Of a stretch of 64,000 nt of DNA, positions 37,820-46,399 are shown piece by piece. This DNA comes from Kitasatospora terrestris. Its GTDB lineage: Bacteria; Actinomycetota; Actinomycetes; Streptomycetales; Streptomycetaceae. The notes beneath the pieces are model-generated. The model saw nothing but the letters and a program-made list of their open reading frames with translations, made no database searches and was not told the DNA's origin. The translations under genes and the position numbers were made by a program. The DNA is taken from positions 5,766,001-5,830,000 of the forward strand of contig NZ_BAABIS010000001.1 of assembly GCF_039542905.1 (NCBI RefSeq), given 5' to 3'. Within the stretch, counting starts at the first letter, position 1, and every line of letters starts with the position of its first letter.

Positions 37820-39228
37820 CTGACATCGCACACCCCGAGCTCGAAGGCCTGGGCAACTACGAGTACGGCTGGGCCGACTCGGACGTGGCGGGCTCCGCCG
37901 CCAAGCGCGGCCTGAGCGAGGACGTGGTCCGCGACATCTCGGCGAAGAAGTCCGAGTCCGAGTGGATGCTCAACCTGCGGCTCAAGGGCCTGAAGCTCTT
38001 CGGCAAGAAGCCCATGCCGACCTGGGGCTCCGACCTGTCGGGCATCGACTTCGACAACATCAAGTACTTCGTGCGCTCGACCGAGAAGCAGGCCGAGTCC
38101 TGGGAGGACCTGCCCGCCGACATCAAGGCGACCTACGACAAGCTCGGCATCCCGGAGGCGGAAAAGCAGCGCCTGGTCGCCGGTGTCGCCGCGCAGTACG
38201 AGTCCGAGGTCGTCTACCACCAGATCCGCGAGGACCTGGAGGAGCAGGGCGTCATCTTCCTGGACACCGACACCGCGCTCAAGGAGCACCCGGAGCTCTT
38301 CAAGGAGTACTTCGGCACCGTCATCCCGGCCGGCGACAACAAGTTCGCCGCGCTGAACACCGCGGTGTGGTCCGGCGGCTCGTTCATCTACGTGCCGAAG
38401 GGCGTGCACGTGGACATCCCGCTGCAGGCTTACTTCCGGATCAACACCGAGAACATGGGCCAGTTCGAGCGGACGCTGATCATCGTCGACGAGGACGCCT
38501 ACGTCCACTACGTCGAGGGCTGCACCGCGCCGATCTACTCCTCGGACTCGCTGCACTCCGCGGTCGTGGAGATCATCGTCAAGAAGGGCGGCCGCTGCCG
38601 CTACACGACCATCCAGAACTGGTCGAACAACGTCTACAACCTGGTCACCAAGCGCGCCGTGGCGTACGAGGGCGCGACCATGGAGTGGATCGACGGCAAC
38701 ATCGGTTCCAAGGTCACCATGAAGTACCCGGCCGTCTACCTGATGGGCGAGCACGCCAAGGGCGAGACCCTGTCGATCGCCTTCGCGGGCGAGGGCCAGC
38801 ACCAGGACGCCGGCGCCAAGATGGTCCACATGGCGCCGAACACCTCCTCGCACATCGTCTCCAAGTCGGTGGCGCGCGGCGGCGGCCGCACCTCGTACCG
38901 CGGTCTGATCGAGATCGGCGAGGGCTCGCACGGCGCCAAGTCCAACGTGCTGTGCGACGCGCTGCTGGTCGACACCGTCTCCCGCTCGGACACCTACCCG
39001 TACGTGGACGTCCGTGAGGACGACGTGTCCATGGGCCACGAGGCGACCGTCTCCAAGGTCTCCGAGGACCAGCTCTTCTACCTGATGAGCCGCGGCCTGA
39101 CCGAGACCGAGGCGATGGCGATGATCGTGCGCGGCTTCGTCGAGCCGATCGCGCGCGAGCTGCCGATGGAGTACGCGCTGGAGCTCAACCGGCTGATCGA
39201 GCTGCAGATGGAGGGTGCGGTCGGCTGA
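37816..39228 (+). CDS. sufB: Fe-S cluster assembly scaffold SufB
   Basis: SufB, 470 residues, is the scaffold of the SufBCD complex on which clusters are built. It has the family N-terminal region (LSEDVVRDISAKKSESEWMLNLRLKGLKLF), the beta-helix core, RCRYTTIQNWSNNVYNLVTKR with a conserved Cys, and the C-terminal RGLTETEAMAMIVRGFVEPI. The start overlaps sufR (ATGA) and has GCGGAGGAA upstream. Confidence 0.97.
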   Translation: MTDIAHPELEGLGNYEYGWADSDVAGSAAKRGLSEDVVRDISAKKSESEWMLNLRLKGLKLFGKKPMPTWGSDLSGIDFDNIKYFVRSTEKQAESWEDLPADIKATYDKLGIPEAEKQRLVAGVAAQYESEVVYHQIREDLEEQGVIFLDTDTALKEHPELFKEYFGTVIPAGDNKFAALNTAVWSGGSFIYVPKGVHVDIPLQAYFRINTENMGQFERTLIIVDEDAYVHYVEGCTAPIYSSDSLHSAVVEIIVKKGGRCRYTTIQNWSNNVYNLVTKRAVAYEGATMEWIDGNIGSKVTMKYPAVYLMGEHAKGETLSIAFAGEGQHQDAGAKMVHMAPNTSSHIVSKSVARGGGRTSYRGLIEIGEGSHGAKSNVLCDALLVDTVSRSDTYPYVDVREDDVSMGHEATVSKVSEDQLFYLMSRGLTETEAMAMIVRGFVEPIARELPMEYALELNRLIELQMEGAVG

Positions 39229-39287
39229 CGCCCCGCCCGCCACCCGCCGTCCACTGATTTCCGAGGAAGAGAGCAACACGAACAGCC

Positions 39288-40523
39288 ATGGCTGAGGTTC
39301 AGAACACCACCGGCGCCACCACTGCCGGTTCGATCGAGGTCGGCACGGCCGGTGCCGGCGCGCAGCTGGCCGGTCCGGGCACCGGTCGGGCCACCGTGCA
39401 GCAGCCGATCGACGCCCGCGTCGCGGTCAAGCCGTCGTACGACGTGACCGACTTCCCGGTGCCGACCGGCCGCGAGGAGGACTGGCGGTTCACCCCGCTG
39501 CACCGCCTCGGCGGGCTGCACGACGGCTCCGCGGCGGAGTCCGCCCGCGGTGAGGACAAGATCGAGCTGGGGCTGCCGGAGGGCGTCACCGCCGAGACCG
39601 TCGGCCGCGACGACGCCCGCCTGGGCAAGGCCGGCACCCCGGTGGACCGGGTCGCCGCGCAGGCGTTCTCCGCCTTCGAGCAGGCGCTGGTGGTCACCGT
39701 CCCCAAGGACGCGGTGCTGACCGATCCGGTCCGGATCGACGTGCACGGCGAGGGCGGCGTCAACTTCGCCCACCTGGTGGTCGACGTCAAGCCGTTCGCC
39801 GAGGCGGTCGTGGTGCTGAACCACACCGGCGCCGGCACCCGCGCCGCCAACGTCGAGCTGCTGGTCGGCGACGGCGCGAAGCTGACCTTCGTGTCGGTGC
39901 AGGACTGGGAGCGCGAGGCCGTCCACGTCGCCCAGCACAACGCGCTGGTCGGCCGGGACGCCTCCTTCAAGTCGGTCGTGGTGACCTTCGGCGGCGACCT
40001 GGTGCGTCTGCACCCGCGGGTCAACTACGCGGCCCCCGGTGGCGAGGCCGAGCTGTTCGGCCTGTACTTCGCCGACGCCGGCCAGCACCTCGAGCACCGC
40101 CTGGTGATCGACCACGACACCCCGCACTGCCGCTCGAACGTCGCGTACAAGGGCGCCCTGCAGGGCCAGGACGCGCACGCCGTCTGGGTCGGCGACGTGC
40201 TGATCCGCGCCGCCGCGCTCGGCACCGACACCTACGAGCTCAACCGGAACCTGGTGCTCACCGACGGCGCCCGGGTCGACTCGATCCCCAACCTGGAGAT
40301 CGAGACCGGCGAGATCGTCGGCGCCGGCCACGCCTCGGCGACCGGCCGCTTCGACGACGAGCAGCTGTTCTACCTGCAGGCCCGCGGCATCCCGGCCGAC
40401 GAGGCCCGCCGCCTGGTGGTGCGCGGCTTCTTCGCCGAGCTGGTCCAGCAGATCGGCGTCGCCGAGATCCAGGACCGCCTGATGGAGAAGATCGAGGCCG
40501 AGCTGGAGGAGACCGTCGCATGA
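39288..40523 (+). CDS. sufD: Fe-S cluster assembly protein SufD
   Basis: SufD, 411 residues, pairs with SufB. It has an N-terminal low-complexity Gly/Thr/Ala segment, the REEDWRFTPL motif, and the beta-helix domain ending QLFYLQARGIPADEARRLVVRGFF, parallel to SufB. The site AGGAAGAGAG precedes the ATG at some distance. It overlaps the Rieske gene by 4 nt. Confidence 0.96.
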   Translation: MAEVQNTTGATTAGSIEVGTAGAGAQLAGPGTGRATVQQPIDARVAVKPSYDVTDFPVPTGREEDWRFTPLHRLGGLHDGSAAESARGEDKIELGLPEGVTAETVGRDDARLGKAGTPVDRVAAQAFSAFEQALVVTVPKDAVLTDPVRIDVHGEGGVNFAHLVVDVKPFAEAVVVLNHTGAGTRAANVELLVGDGAKLTFVSVQDWEREAVHVAQHNALVGRDASFKSVVVTFGGDLVRLHPRVNYAAPGGEAELFGLYFADAGQHLEHRLVIDHDTPHCRSNVAYKGALQGQDAHAVWVGDVLIRAAALGTDTYELNRNLVLTDGARVDSIPNLEIETGEIVGAGHASATGRFDDEQLFYLQARGIPADEARRLVVRGFFAELVQQIGVAEIQDRLMEKIEAELEETVA

Positions 40524-40837
40524 CGTACCTCCGCGCCTGCTCGCTGAGCGTGCTCCAGGAGGACGTCCCGAAGCGCGTCGAGCTCAACGGCGTCCCGGTG
40601 GCGATCGTGCGGACCGACGAGGGCGTCTTCGCCGTCAACGACATCTGCTCGCACGCCAACGTCTCCCTCTCCGAGGGCGAGGTCGAGGACTGCATGATCG
40701 AGTGCTGGCTGCACGGCTCCAGCTTCGACCTCCGCACCGGCAAGCCGTCCGGGCTGCCCGCCACCAAGCCGGTCGCTGTCTACCCCGTAAAGATCGAAGG
40801 GGACGATGTGCTCGTCTCCGTCAACCAGGAGTCCTGA
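40520..40837 (+). CDS. Rieske-type ferredoxin of the suf operon
   Basis: A 105-residue soluble bifunctional-ferredoxin-type Rieske domain. Cluster ligands are in DICSHANVSLSEG (C-x-H) and CWLHGSSFDL (C-x2-H). It resembles small NirD/bphF-type ferredoxins and is conserved inside actinobacterial suf operons, where it may supply electrons during assembly (inference). ATG 40520 overlaps the sufD stop. Confidence 0.92.
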   Translation: MTYLRACSLSVLQEDVPKRVELNGVPVAIVRTDEGVFAVNDICSHANVSLSEGEVEDCMIECWLHGSSFDLRTGKPSGLPATKPVAVYPVKIEGDDVLVSVNQES

Positions 40838-40843
40838 GTACAC

Positions 40844-41608
40844 ATGGCCACCCTTGAAATCCGCGACCTGCACGTCTCCGTCGAGGCCGAGAACGGCCCC
40901 CGGGAGATCCTGAAGGGCGTCGACCTGACCGTGAAGCAGGGCGAGACCCACGCCATCATGGGCCCCAACGGCTCCGGCAAGTCGACCCTCGCCTACTCGC
41001 TGGCCGGTCACCCGAAGTACACCGTCACCGGCGGCTCGGTCCTGCTCGACGGCGAGGACGTGCTGGAGATGTCGGTCGACGAGCGCGCCCGCGCCGGCGT
41101 CTTCCTGGCCATGCAGTACCCGGTCGAGGTTCCGGGCGTCTCGGTCTCCAACTTCCTGCGCACCGCCGCCACCGCCGTCCGCGGCGAGGCCCCCAAGCTG
41201 CGGCTGTGGGTCAAGGAGGTCAAGGAGGCGATGGCCGCCCTGCACATGGACCCGGCGTTCGCCGAGCGCAACGTCAACGAGGGCTTCTCCGGCGGTGAGA
41301 AGAAGCGCCACGAGATCCTCCAGCTGGAGCTCCTCAAGCCGAAGATCGCGATCCTCGACGAGACCGACTCCGGCCTCGACGTCGACGCGCTGCGGATCGT
41401 CTCCGAGGGCATCAACCGGGTCCGCGAGAGCGGCGAGGTCGGCACCCTGCTGGTCACCCACTACACCCGCATCCTGCGCTACATCAAGCCCGACCACGTG
41501 CACGTCTTCGCGGGCGGCAAGATCGTCGAGTCCGGCGGTGCCGAGCTCGCCGACAAGCTGGAGGAAGAGGGCTACGAGAGCTACGTGAAGGGCGGCGCTT
41601 CCGAGTGA
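40844..41608 (+). CDS. sufC: Fe-S cluster assembly ATPase SufC
   Basis: A 254-residue ABC-type ATPase of the SufBCD complex. It has Walker A GPNGSGKSTL, Q-loop MQYPVEVPGVS, signature FSGGEKKRHEILQ, and Walker B IAILDETDSGLDVDAL with the SufC-specific ETDSGLD. It starts 6 nt after the Rieske gene and overlaps sufS by 4 nt. Confidence 0.97.
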   Translation: MATLEIRDLHVSVEAENGPREILKGVDLTVKQGETHAIMGPNGSGKSTLAYSLAGHPKYTVTGGSVLLDGEDVLEMSVDERARAGVFLAMQYPVEVPGVSVSNFLRTAATAVRGEAPKLRLWVKEVKEAMAALHMDPAFAERNVNEGFSGGEKKRHEILQLELLKPKIAILDETDSGLDVDALRIVSEGINRVRESGEVGTLLVTHYTRILRYIKPDHVHVFAGGKIVESGGAELADKLEEEGYESYVKGGASE

Positions 41609-42873
41609 CGAACCTGACGGCCGGCCTCCCCGGCCTGCTCGACACCGACGCGATCCGCAAGGACTTCCCGGTCCTCCAGCGGCTGCTGCACGACGACAAG
41701 CCGCTGGTCTACCTGGACAACGCGGCCACCTCGCAGAAGCCCCGCCAGGTGCTCGAAGCCCTCAACGCCTACTACGAGCGGCACAACGCCAACGTCCACC
41801 GCGGCGTGCACGTGCTCGCCGAGGAGGCCACCGCGCTGTACGAGGGCGCCCGGGACAAGGTCGCGGCGTTCGTCAACGCGCCCAGCCGGGACGAGGTGAT
41901 CTTCACCAAGAACGCCTCGGAGTCGCTCAACCTGGTCGCCAACATGCTCGGCTGGGCCGACGAGCCGTACCGCGTGGACGCGGACGCGGAGATCGTCATC
42001 ACCGAGATGGAGCACCACTCCAACATCGTGCCGTGGCAGCTGCTCGCGCAGCGCACCGGCGCCAAGCTGAAGTGGTTCGGGCTCACCGACGAGGGCCGGC
42101 TCGACCTGTCCAACATCGACGAGCTGATCACCGAGAAGACCAAGGTGGTCTCCTTCACCCTGGTCTCCAACCTGCTCGGCACCGTCAACCCGGTGGAGGC
42201 CATCGTCCGCCGGGCCCAGGCGGTCGGCGCGCTGGTCTGCATCGACGCCTCGCAGGCCGCCCCGCACATGGTGCTGGACGTCCAGGCGCTGGAGGCCGAC
42301 TTCGTCGCCTTCACCGGGCACAAGATGCTGGCCCCGACCGGCATCGGCGTGCTCTGGGGCCGCCAGGAGCTGCTGGAGGACCTCCCGCCGTTCCTCGGCG
42401 GCGGCGAGATGATCGAGACCGTCACCATGGGCTCGTCCACCTACGCCCCGGCGCCGCACAAGTTCGAGGCCGGCACCCCGCCGATCGCCCAGGCGGTCGG
42501 CATCGGCGCGGCCGTCGACTACCTGTCGGCGATCGGCATGGACCGCATCGCGGCCCACGAGCACGCGATCACCGAGTACGCGATCGAGCGCCTGGCCGAG
42601 GTCCCGGACCTGCGGATCATCGGCCCGCGCAGCGCGGTCGACCGCGGTGCGGCGATCTCCTTCACGCTCGGCGACATCCACCCGCACGACGTGGGCCAGG
42701 TCCTCGACGAGCAGGGCATCGCCGTGCGCGTCGGCCACCACTGCGCGCGGCCGGTCTGCCTGCGGTACGGAATTCCGGCGACCACCCGGGCGTCGTTCTA
42801 CCTGTACTCGACGCCGGCCGAGGTGGACGCGCTCATCGACGGCCTGCACCACGTCCGCAACTTCTTCGGCTGA
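41605..42873 (+). CDS. sufS: Cysteine desulfurase SufS
   Basis: A PLP enzyme of 422 residues, group II cysteine desulfurase. It has YLDNAATSQKP, EMEHHSN, the pyridine-stacking and PLP residues in CIDASQAAPH, FTGHKMLAPTGIGVLWG with the PLP lysine, and RVGHHCARP with the catalytic Cys. It delivers sulfur to SufU. GTG 41605 overlaps the sufC stop. Confidence 0.97.
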   Translation: MTNLTAGLPGLLDTDAIRKDFPVLQRLLHDDKPLVYLDNAATSQKPRQVLEALNAYYERHNANVHRGVHVLAEEATALYEGARDKVAAFVNAPSRDEVIFTKNASESLNLVANMLGWADEPYRVDADAEIVITEMEHHSNIVPWQLLAQRTGAKLKWFGLTDEGRLDLSNIDELITEKTKVVSFTLVSNLLGTVNPVEAIVRRAQAVGALVCIDASQAAPHMVLDVQALEADFVAFTGHKMLAPTGIGVLWGRQELLEDLPPFLGGGEMIETVTMGSSTYAPAPHKFEAGTPPIAQAVGIGAAVDYLSAIGMDRIAAHEHAITEYAIERLAEVPDLRIIGPRSAVDRGAAISFTLGDIHPHDVGQVLDEQGIAVRVGHHCARPVCLRYGIPATTRASFYLYSTPAEVDALIDGLHHVRNFFG

Positions 42874-42882
42874 GGTGACGGC

Positions 42883-43335
42883 ATGAAGCTCGACTCGATG
42901 TACCAGGAGATCATCCTGGACCACTACCGCAACCCCCACGGCAAGGGGCTGCGGGACGGCGACGCCGAGGTCCACCACGTCAACCCGACCTGCGGCGACG
43001 AGATCACCCTGCGGGTCCGGCTCGACGGCGCGGTGGTCGCCGACGTCTCCTACGAGTCGCAGGGCTGCTCGATCAGCCAGGCCAGCGCCTCGGTGCTGAA
43101 CGACCTCGTGGTCGGCAAGACCGTCGGGGACGCGCAGGCCGTCCAGGAGGCCTTCCTGGAGCTCATGCAGAGCAAGGGCCAGCTGGAGGGCGACGAGGAG
43201 GTGCTGGAGGACGCCGTCGCGTTCGCCGGCGTCTCCAAGTACCCGGCCCGGGTCAAGTGCGCCCTGCTGAGCTGGATGGCCTGGAAGGACGCCACCGCCA
43301 AGGCGCTCGGCCAGCAGCCCGCCATCAACGACTGA
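42883..43335 (+). CDS. sufU: Sulfur acceptor/scaffold SufU
   Basis: A 150-residue IscU-like protein of the SufU type, with Cys ligands in NPTCGDE, SQGCSIS and RVKCALL. The 18-20-residue insertion between the second and third Cys regions separates SufU from IscU; here the region around LMQSKGQLEGDEEVLEDAVAFAG fits. In Gram-positives SufU is a zinc-dependent sulfur relay from SufS. It is 9 nt after sufS. Confidence 0.95.
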   Translation: MKLDSMYQEIILDHYRNPHGKGLRDGDAEVHHVNPTCGDEITLRVRLDGAVVADVSYESQGCSISQASASVLNDLVVGKTVGDAQAVQEAFLELMQSKGQLEGDEEVLEDAVAFAGVSKYPARVKCALLSWMAWKDATAKALGQQPAIND

Positions 43336-43349
43336 AACGGACTGAACTG

Positions 43350-43727
43350 ATGAGTGACACCCCGGAGACCGGGGCCGAAGCGGCGGAGGAGTCCGCGGTC
43401 GGCTTCACCAGCGTGGGCACCGTGTCCGTCGAGGACCTCCGCGAGGCCCTGATGGACGTCGTCGACCCCGAGCTGGGCATCGACGTGGTCAACCTCGGCC
43501 TGATCTACGGCATCCACATCGACGAGGGCGACGTCGCCACCGTCGACATGACGCTCACCTCGGCGGCCTGCCCGCTCACCGACGTCATCGAGGACCAGGC
43601 CCGCACCGCCACCGACGGCCTGGTCAAGGACCTGCGGCTGAACTGGGTCTGGATGCCGCCGTGGGGCCCCGACAAGATCACCGACGAGGGCCGCGACCAG
43701 CTGCGCGCGCTGGGCTTCAACGTCTGA
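43350..43727 (+). CDS. sufT: SufT-like metal-sulfur cluster assembly factor (MIP18/DUF59)
   Basis: A 125-residue protein with an acidic N-terminal tail and a DUF59 domain: LMDVVDPELGIDVVNLGLIYGI, then TSAACPLTDVIEDQ with the conserved Cys, and VWMPPWGPDKITDEGR. DUF59/SufT proteins help mature Fe-S proteins. It is the last gene of the suf operon. ATG 43350 follows sufU by 14 nt with only a weak Shine-Dalgarno. Confidence 0.94.
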   Translation: MSDTPETGAEAAEESAVGFTSVGTVSVEDLREALMDVVDPELGIDVVNLGLIYGIHIDEGDVATVDMTLTSAACPLTDVIEDQARTATDGLVKDLRLNWVWMPPWGPDKITDEGRDQLRALGFNV

Positions 43728-43744
43728 GGCAGCTGCCGTTCATC

Positions 43745-43778
43745 GCCGAGGGGCGCGGGTCGTCCCGCGCCCCTCGGC
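43745..43778 (+). terminator. Terminator of the suf operon
   Basis: GCCGAGGGGCGCGGG pairs perfectly over 15 bp with CCCGCGCCCCTCGGC across a 4-nt loop, followed by GCTTTCC. Confidence 0.92.
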
Positions 43779-43809
43779 GCTTTCCGGCCCGGTACTACAA
43801 TCCCGGTCC

Positions 43810-44628
43810 ATGATCTACGGGGCGGGGAACGGCGAGCCGGACTGGGCGGCGCTGGCCGAGCAGCACGAACGCGAGACGGTACGGCGCAGGCGCCTGCGGG
43901 TCGGGGCCGCGGTGGGCGGCGCGGTGCTCGCCGTCGGTGCGGTCTCGGCCGTCGCGGTGGGCCTCTCCGGTGGCGGCCCGGCGTCCGGCACCGCCGCGGG
44001 GGCGGGCCCGTCCGGCACCGCCGGACCCGCCCGGCCGGCCCCGGACCAGCCCTCCCCGTCCGGGACGGGCTCCGCCCCGGACTCCGTCGCGGCCTCCGCC
44101 ACCGCCTCGGCGTCCGCCTCCGCGAGCGCCTCGCGCAGCGCGTCCGCCACCGCCGGGGCGAAGCCCTCCGCCACCGGCGCGCGACCGACCGCCCCGGTGA
44201 CCACCACCGCCCCGCCGCCCGCCGACATCCGCGGCGGCATCCTCAACGCCAACAGCGGCAAGGCGCTGGAGATCGAGAACTCCGTCACCGCCGACGGCGG
44301 CCGGGCCCAGCAGTGGACCTACTCCGCCAACCCCACCATGCAGTGGGTCCTGCACTGGGTCGGCGACAGCTGGGAGATCCGCAACGTCAACAGCGGCAAG
44401 TGCCTCCAGCCGACCGGCGGGGGCACCGCCGACGGCGTGCACGCCCAGCAGTGGACCTGCGACGGCTCCGCCGCCCAGCACTGGGAGGTCCGCGGCACCG
44501 GCAACCGCCAGCTGGTCAACCGCAACAGCGGCAAGTGCCTGGAGGTCGAGAACTCCCAGAAGACCGACGGCGCCACCGTCCAGCAGTGGACCTGCTCCGC
44601 CAACCCGACGATGGCCTGGAAGTTCTGA
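43810..44628 (+). CDS. Membrane-anchored ricin B-type lectin (RICIN domain) protein
   Basis: A 272-residue protein. A short basic cytoplasmic N-terminus (ETVRRRRLRVG) is followed by one transmembrane helix (residues about 35-55), a low-complexity Ser/Ala/Thr/Pro linker (about 55-135), and a C-terminal beta-trefoil with three QQW/QHW repeats (RAQQWTY, HAQQWTC, VQQWTC) and NSGKCL motifs. It should display a carbohydrate-binding domain outside the cell with no catalytic domain attached. TACAAT at 43796-43801 lies 8 nt before the ATG and no Shine-Dalgarno is visible, so the message may be leaderless. Confidence 0.88.
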   Translation: MIYGAGNGEPDWAALAEQHERETVRRRRLRVGAAVGGAVLAVGAVSAVAVGLSGGGPASGTAAGAGPSGTAGPARPAPDQPSPSGTGSAPDSVAASATASASASASASRSASATAGAKPSATGARPTAPVTTTAPPPADIRGGILNANSGKALEIENSVTADGGRAQQWTYSANPTMQWVLHWVGDSWEIRNVNSGKCLQPTGGGTADGVHAQQWTCDGSAAQHWEVRGTGNRQLVNRNSGKCLEVENSQKTDGATVQQWTCSANPTMAWKF

Positions 44629-44687
44629 GGCCCGTCCGACGGCTCCGGCAGGAGCGCGTCGATCCGGCAGGAGCCGTCGGACGGGCC
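44629..44687. terminator. Bidirectional terminator between the lectin and MFS genes
   Basis: GGCCCGTCCGACGGCTCC pairs perfectly over 18 bp with GGAGCCGTCGGACGGGCC around a 23-nt loop. Confidence 0.9.
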
Positions 44688-44688
44688 G

Positions 44689-46032
44689 TCAGGCCGGCTG
44701 CGGGCCGCGTCGGCGGGTGGTGAGGACGGCGGCGGCCAGGGCGAGGCAGGCGAGGGCGGCGACGGAGGCGAAGCCGCCGACGGCGGGGAGCAGGCCGTAG
44801 CGCTGGGTGAGCGCGCCGACGGCGATGATGGGGGCGGAGGAGCCGAGGTAGACGACCACCCAGAGGGTGGAGAGCTCGCTGCCGCGGCGAGCCGGGTCCA
44901 GCGCGGCGACGGCGGTGGTGAACAGCGAGCGGAAGGCGACGCCCTGGCAGACGCCGCCGAGGACGCTGCCGATGAAGAGCAGCGCGGGCGTCCCGGTGTA
45001 CTGGGCGGCGACCACCAGGCCGAGGCCGGCCGCGAGGCCGGTCATGCCGAGGGCGACGACCAGGCGGTCGGCGGTCGGCGGGACGACCAGCTGGGCGGCG
45101 GCCGAGGAGCCCAGCAGCAGGGCCGCGACCACGGCGCCGGTCAGGTGCGAGGTGGTGTGCAGCAGCGAGGAGGAGAACGCCGGGGCGAGCGCCAGGTAGA
45201 CGCCGAAGACGCCGTACGAGACGAAGCCGGCGCCGGCGGCGAGCAGGAACTCGCGGCGGCCGGTGCGGGGCAGCCGCAGCCGCTGCGGGCGCAGGTGCGC
45301 GGGGGTGGTGATGCGCGGCGGGGAGGCCGGCGGGCGGAGCGAGCCGGGCATCCGGGGGTGGACGAGCGCCAGCGGCACGCAGAGCACCAGCAGGGCGACC
45401 GCGTGCGCCAGGAACGGGGTGAGCAGCGGGTGTTCGCCGCCGGAGAGGGCGGCGCCGGCGATCGGGCCGAGGGCCACGCCGCCGGCCGAGCAGGCCAGGG
45501 TGAGCTTGGCGGCCAGGGTGGGGCGGTCGGGCAGCAGGTCGCCGAGGGCGGCGCCGGCGGCGCCGGTGGAGAGGCCGACCGCGACGCCCTGGACGGCGCG
45601 TCCGGCGGCGAGCTGCCAGAAGCTGCCGGCGGTGGCGAAGACCGCGTCGCCGGCGGCGGCCAGCGCCACGGCGGGCAGGATCATCGCGCGGCGGCCGAGG
45701 TGGTCGGACCAGTGCCCGACCGCGGCGAGCACCGGCACCAGCGCGAACACGTACACCGTGAACAGGACGGTGGTGTCCAGCGCGGTCAGGCCGAGCCGCT
45801 GCTGGAGGACCGGGTAGATCGGGGTGGCCAGGTTGGCGCCGATCAGCAGGAGCAGGAGGGCGCCGGCGACCAGGCCGACGCGGATGCCGCGCAGCGCGTT
45901 CCAGCGGCTGATCGCGGAGAGCTGGAGCTGCTGGCGCGGTGCCAGTTCCAGCGGGAGCAGGGCCTCCGACAGTCGGCGTCCGGCGTACTGAACCGTGGTC
46001 AGTCCGGAGCCGGCGGGGGAGAGGTCCGCCAT
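44689..46032 (-). CDS. MFS transporter
   Basis: A 447-residue major facilitator with 12 predicted helices. It has the motif A-like loop GHWSDHLGRRAM between helices 2 and 3 and GRAVQGVAVGLSTGAAGAALGDL in helices 4-5, with a basic central loop (RPQRLRLPRTGRREF). The N-terminal 45 residues are cytoplasmic and unusually long. The sequence suggests a drug or metabolite effluxer; the substrate cannot be told. ATG 46032 has AGGAGA upstream. Confidence 0.9.
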   Translation of the reverse strand: MADLSPAGSGLTTVQYAGRRLSEALLPLELAPRQQLQLSAISRWNALRGIRVGLVAGALLLLLIGANLATPIYPVLQQRLGLTALDTTVLFTVYVFALVPVLAAVGHWSDHLGRRAMILPAVALAAAGDAVFATAGSFWQLAAGRAVQGVAVGLSTGAAGAALGDLLPDRPTLAAKLTLACSAGGVALGPIAGAALSGGEHPLLTPFLAHAVALLVLCVPLALVHPRMPGSLRPPASPPRITTPAHLRPQRLRLPRTGRREFLLAAGAGFVSYGVFGVYLALAPAFSSSLLHTTSHLTGAVVAALLLGSSAAAQLVVPPTADRLVVALGMTGLAAGLGLVVAAQYTGTPALLFIGSVLGGVCQGVAFRSLFTTAVAALDPARRGSELSTLWVVVYLGSSAPIIAVGALTQRYGLLPAVGGFASVAALACLALAAAVLTTRRRGPQPA

Positions 46033-46399
46033 GGCAGGGGTCTCCTGTGGCCGGGCACCACCGGGGCAGGCCGGGGCCTGGGGTGGCGGCACGGCGACAG
46101 CGCCCGGGTGGGGCGGGGATGTGCGTACGGAAGGGGTCCGGGGCCTCGTTGCCCCGGGGGTGGCGGGCGCGGGGTGTGCGCAGGTGCCTACCGAAGGATA
46201 CGTGGTCCGCGGGGCCGGACCGGCGCGCGCGGGGTGTGACGCGCACCCCTCAGGTCGGGCGTGGGCGGCCCGCGGCCGATACGCTGGGTCGATGGACCGA
46301 TTACGCCTCGGTCCCGGACCGGTCGCCCACCCGGTCCGCCGGCCGGACCCACGCGGCGCCCACCAGGTGCCCACAGCGACCACGGGAGAGCTCGCAACG
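46033..46399. other. Divergent intergenic region before the acidic hypothetical gene
   Basis: 367 nt. The minus-strand MFS Shine-Dalgarno is at the left end. At 46280-46285 there is TACGCT, a -10-like hexamer 6 nt before an in-frame ATG at 46292, which could be an alternative leaderless start of the downstream gene. No operator-like palindrome stands out. Confidence 0.5.

Noticed and set aside
44097..44160. Gly/Ser/Ala-rich repeat suggesting a separate small gene
   Set aside because: It is the low-complexity linker of the lectin protein, in frame with both the transmembrane helix and the trefoil.
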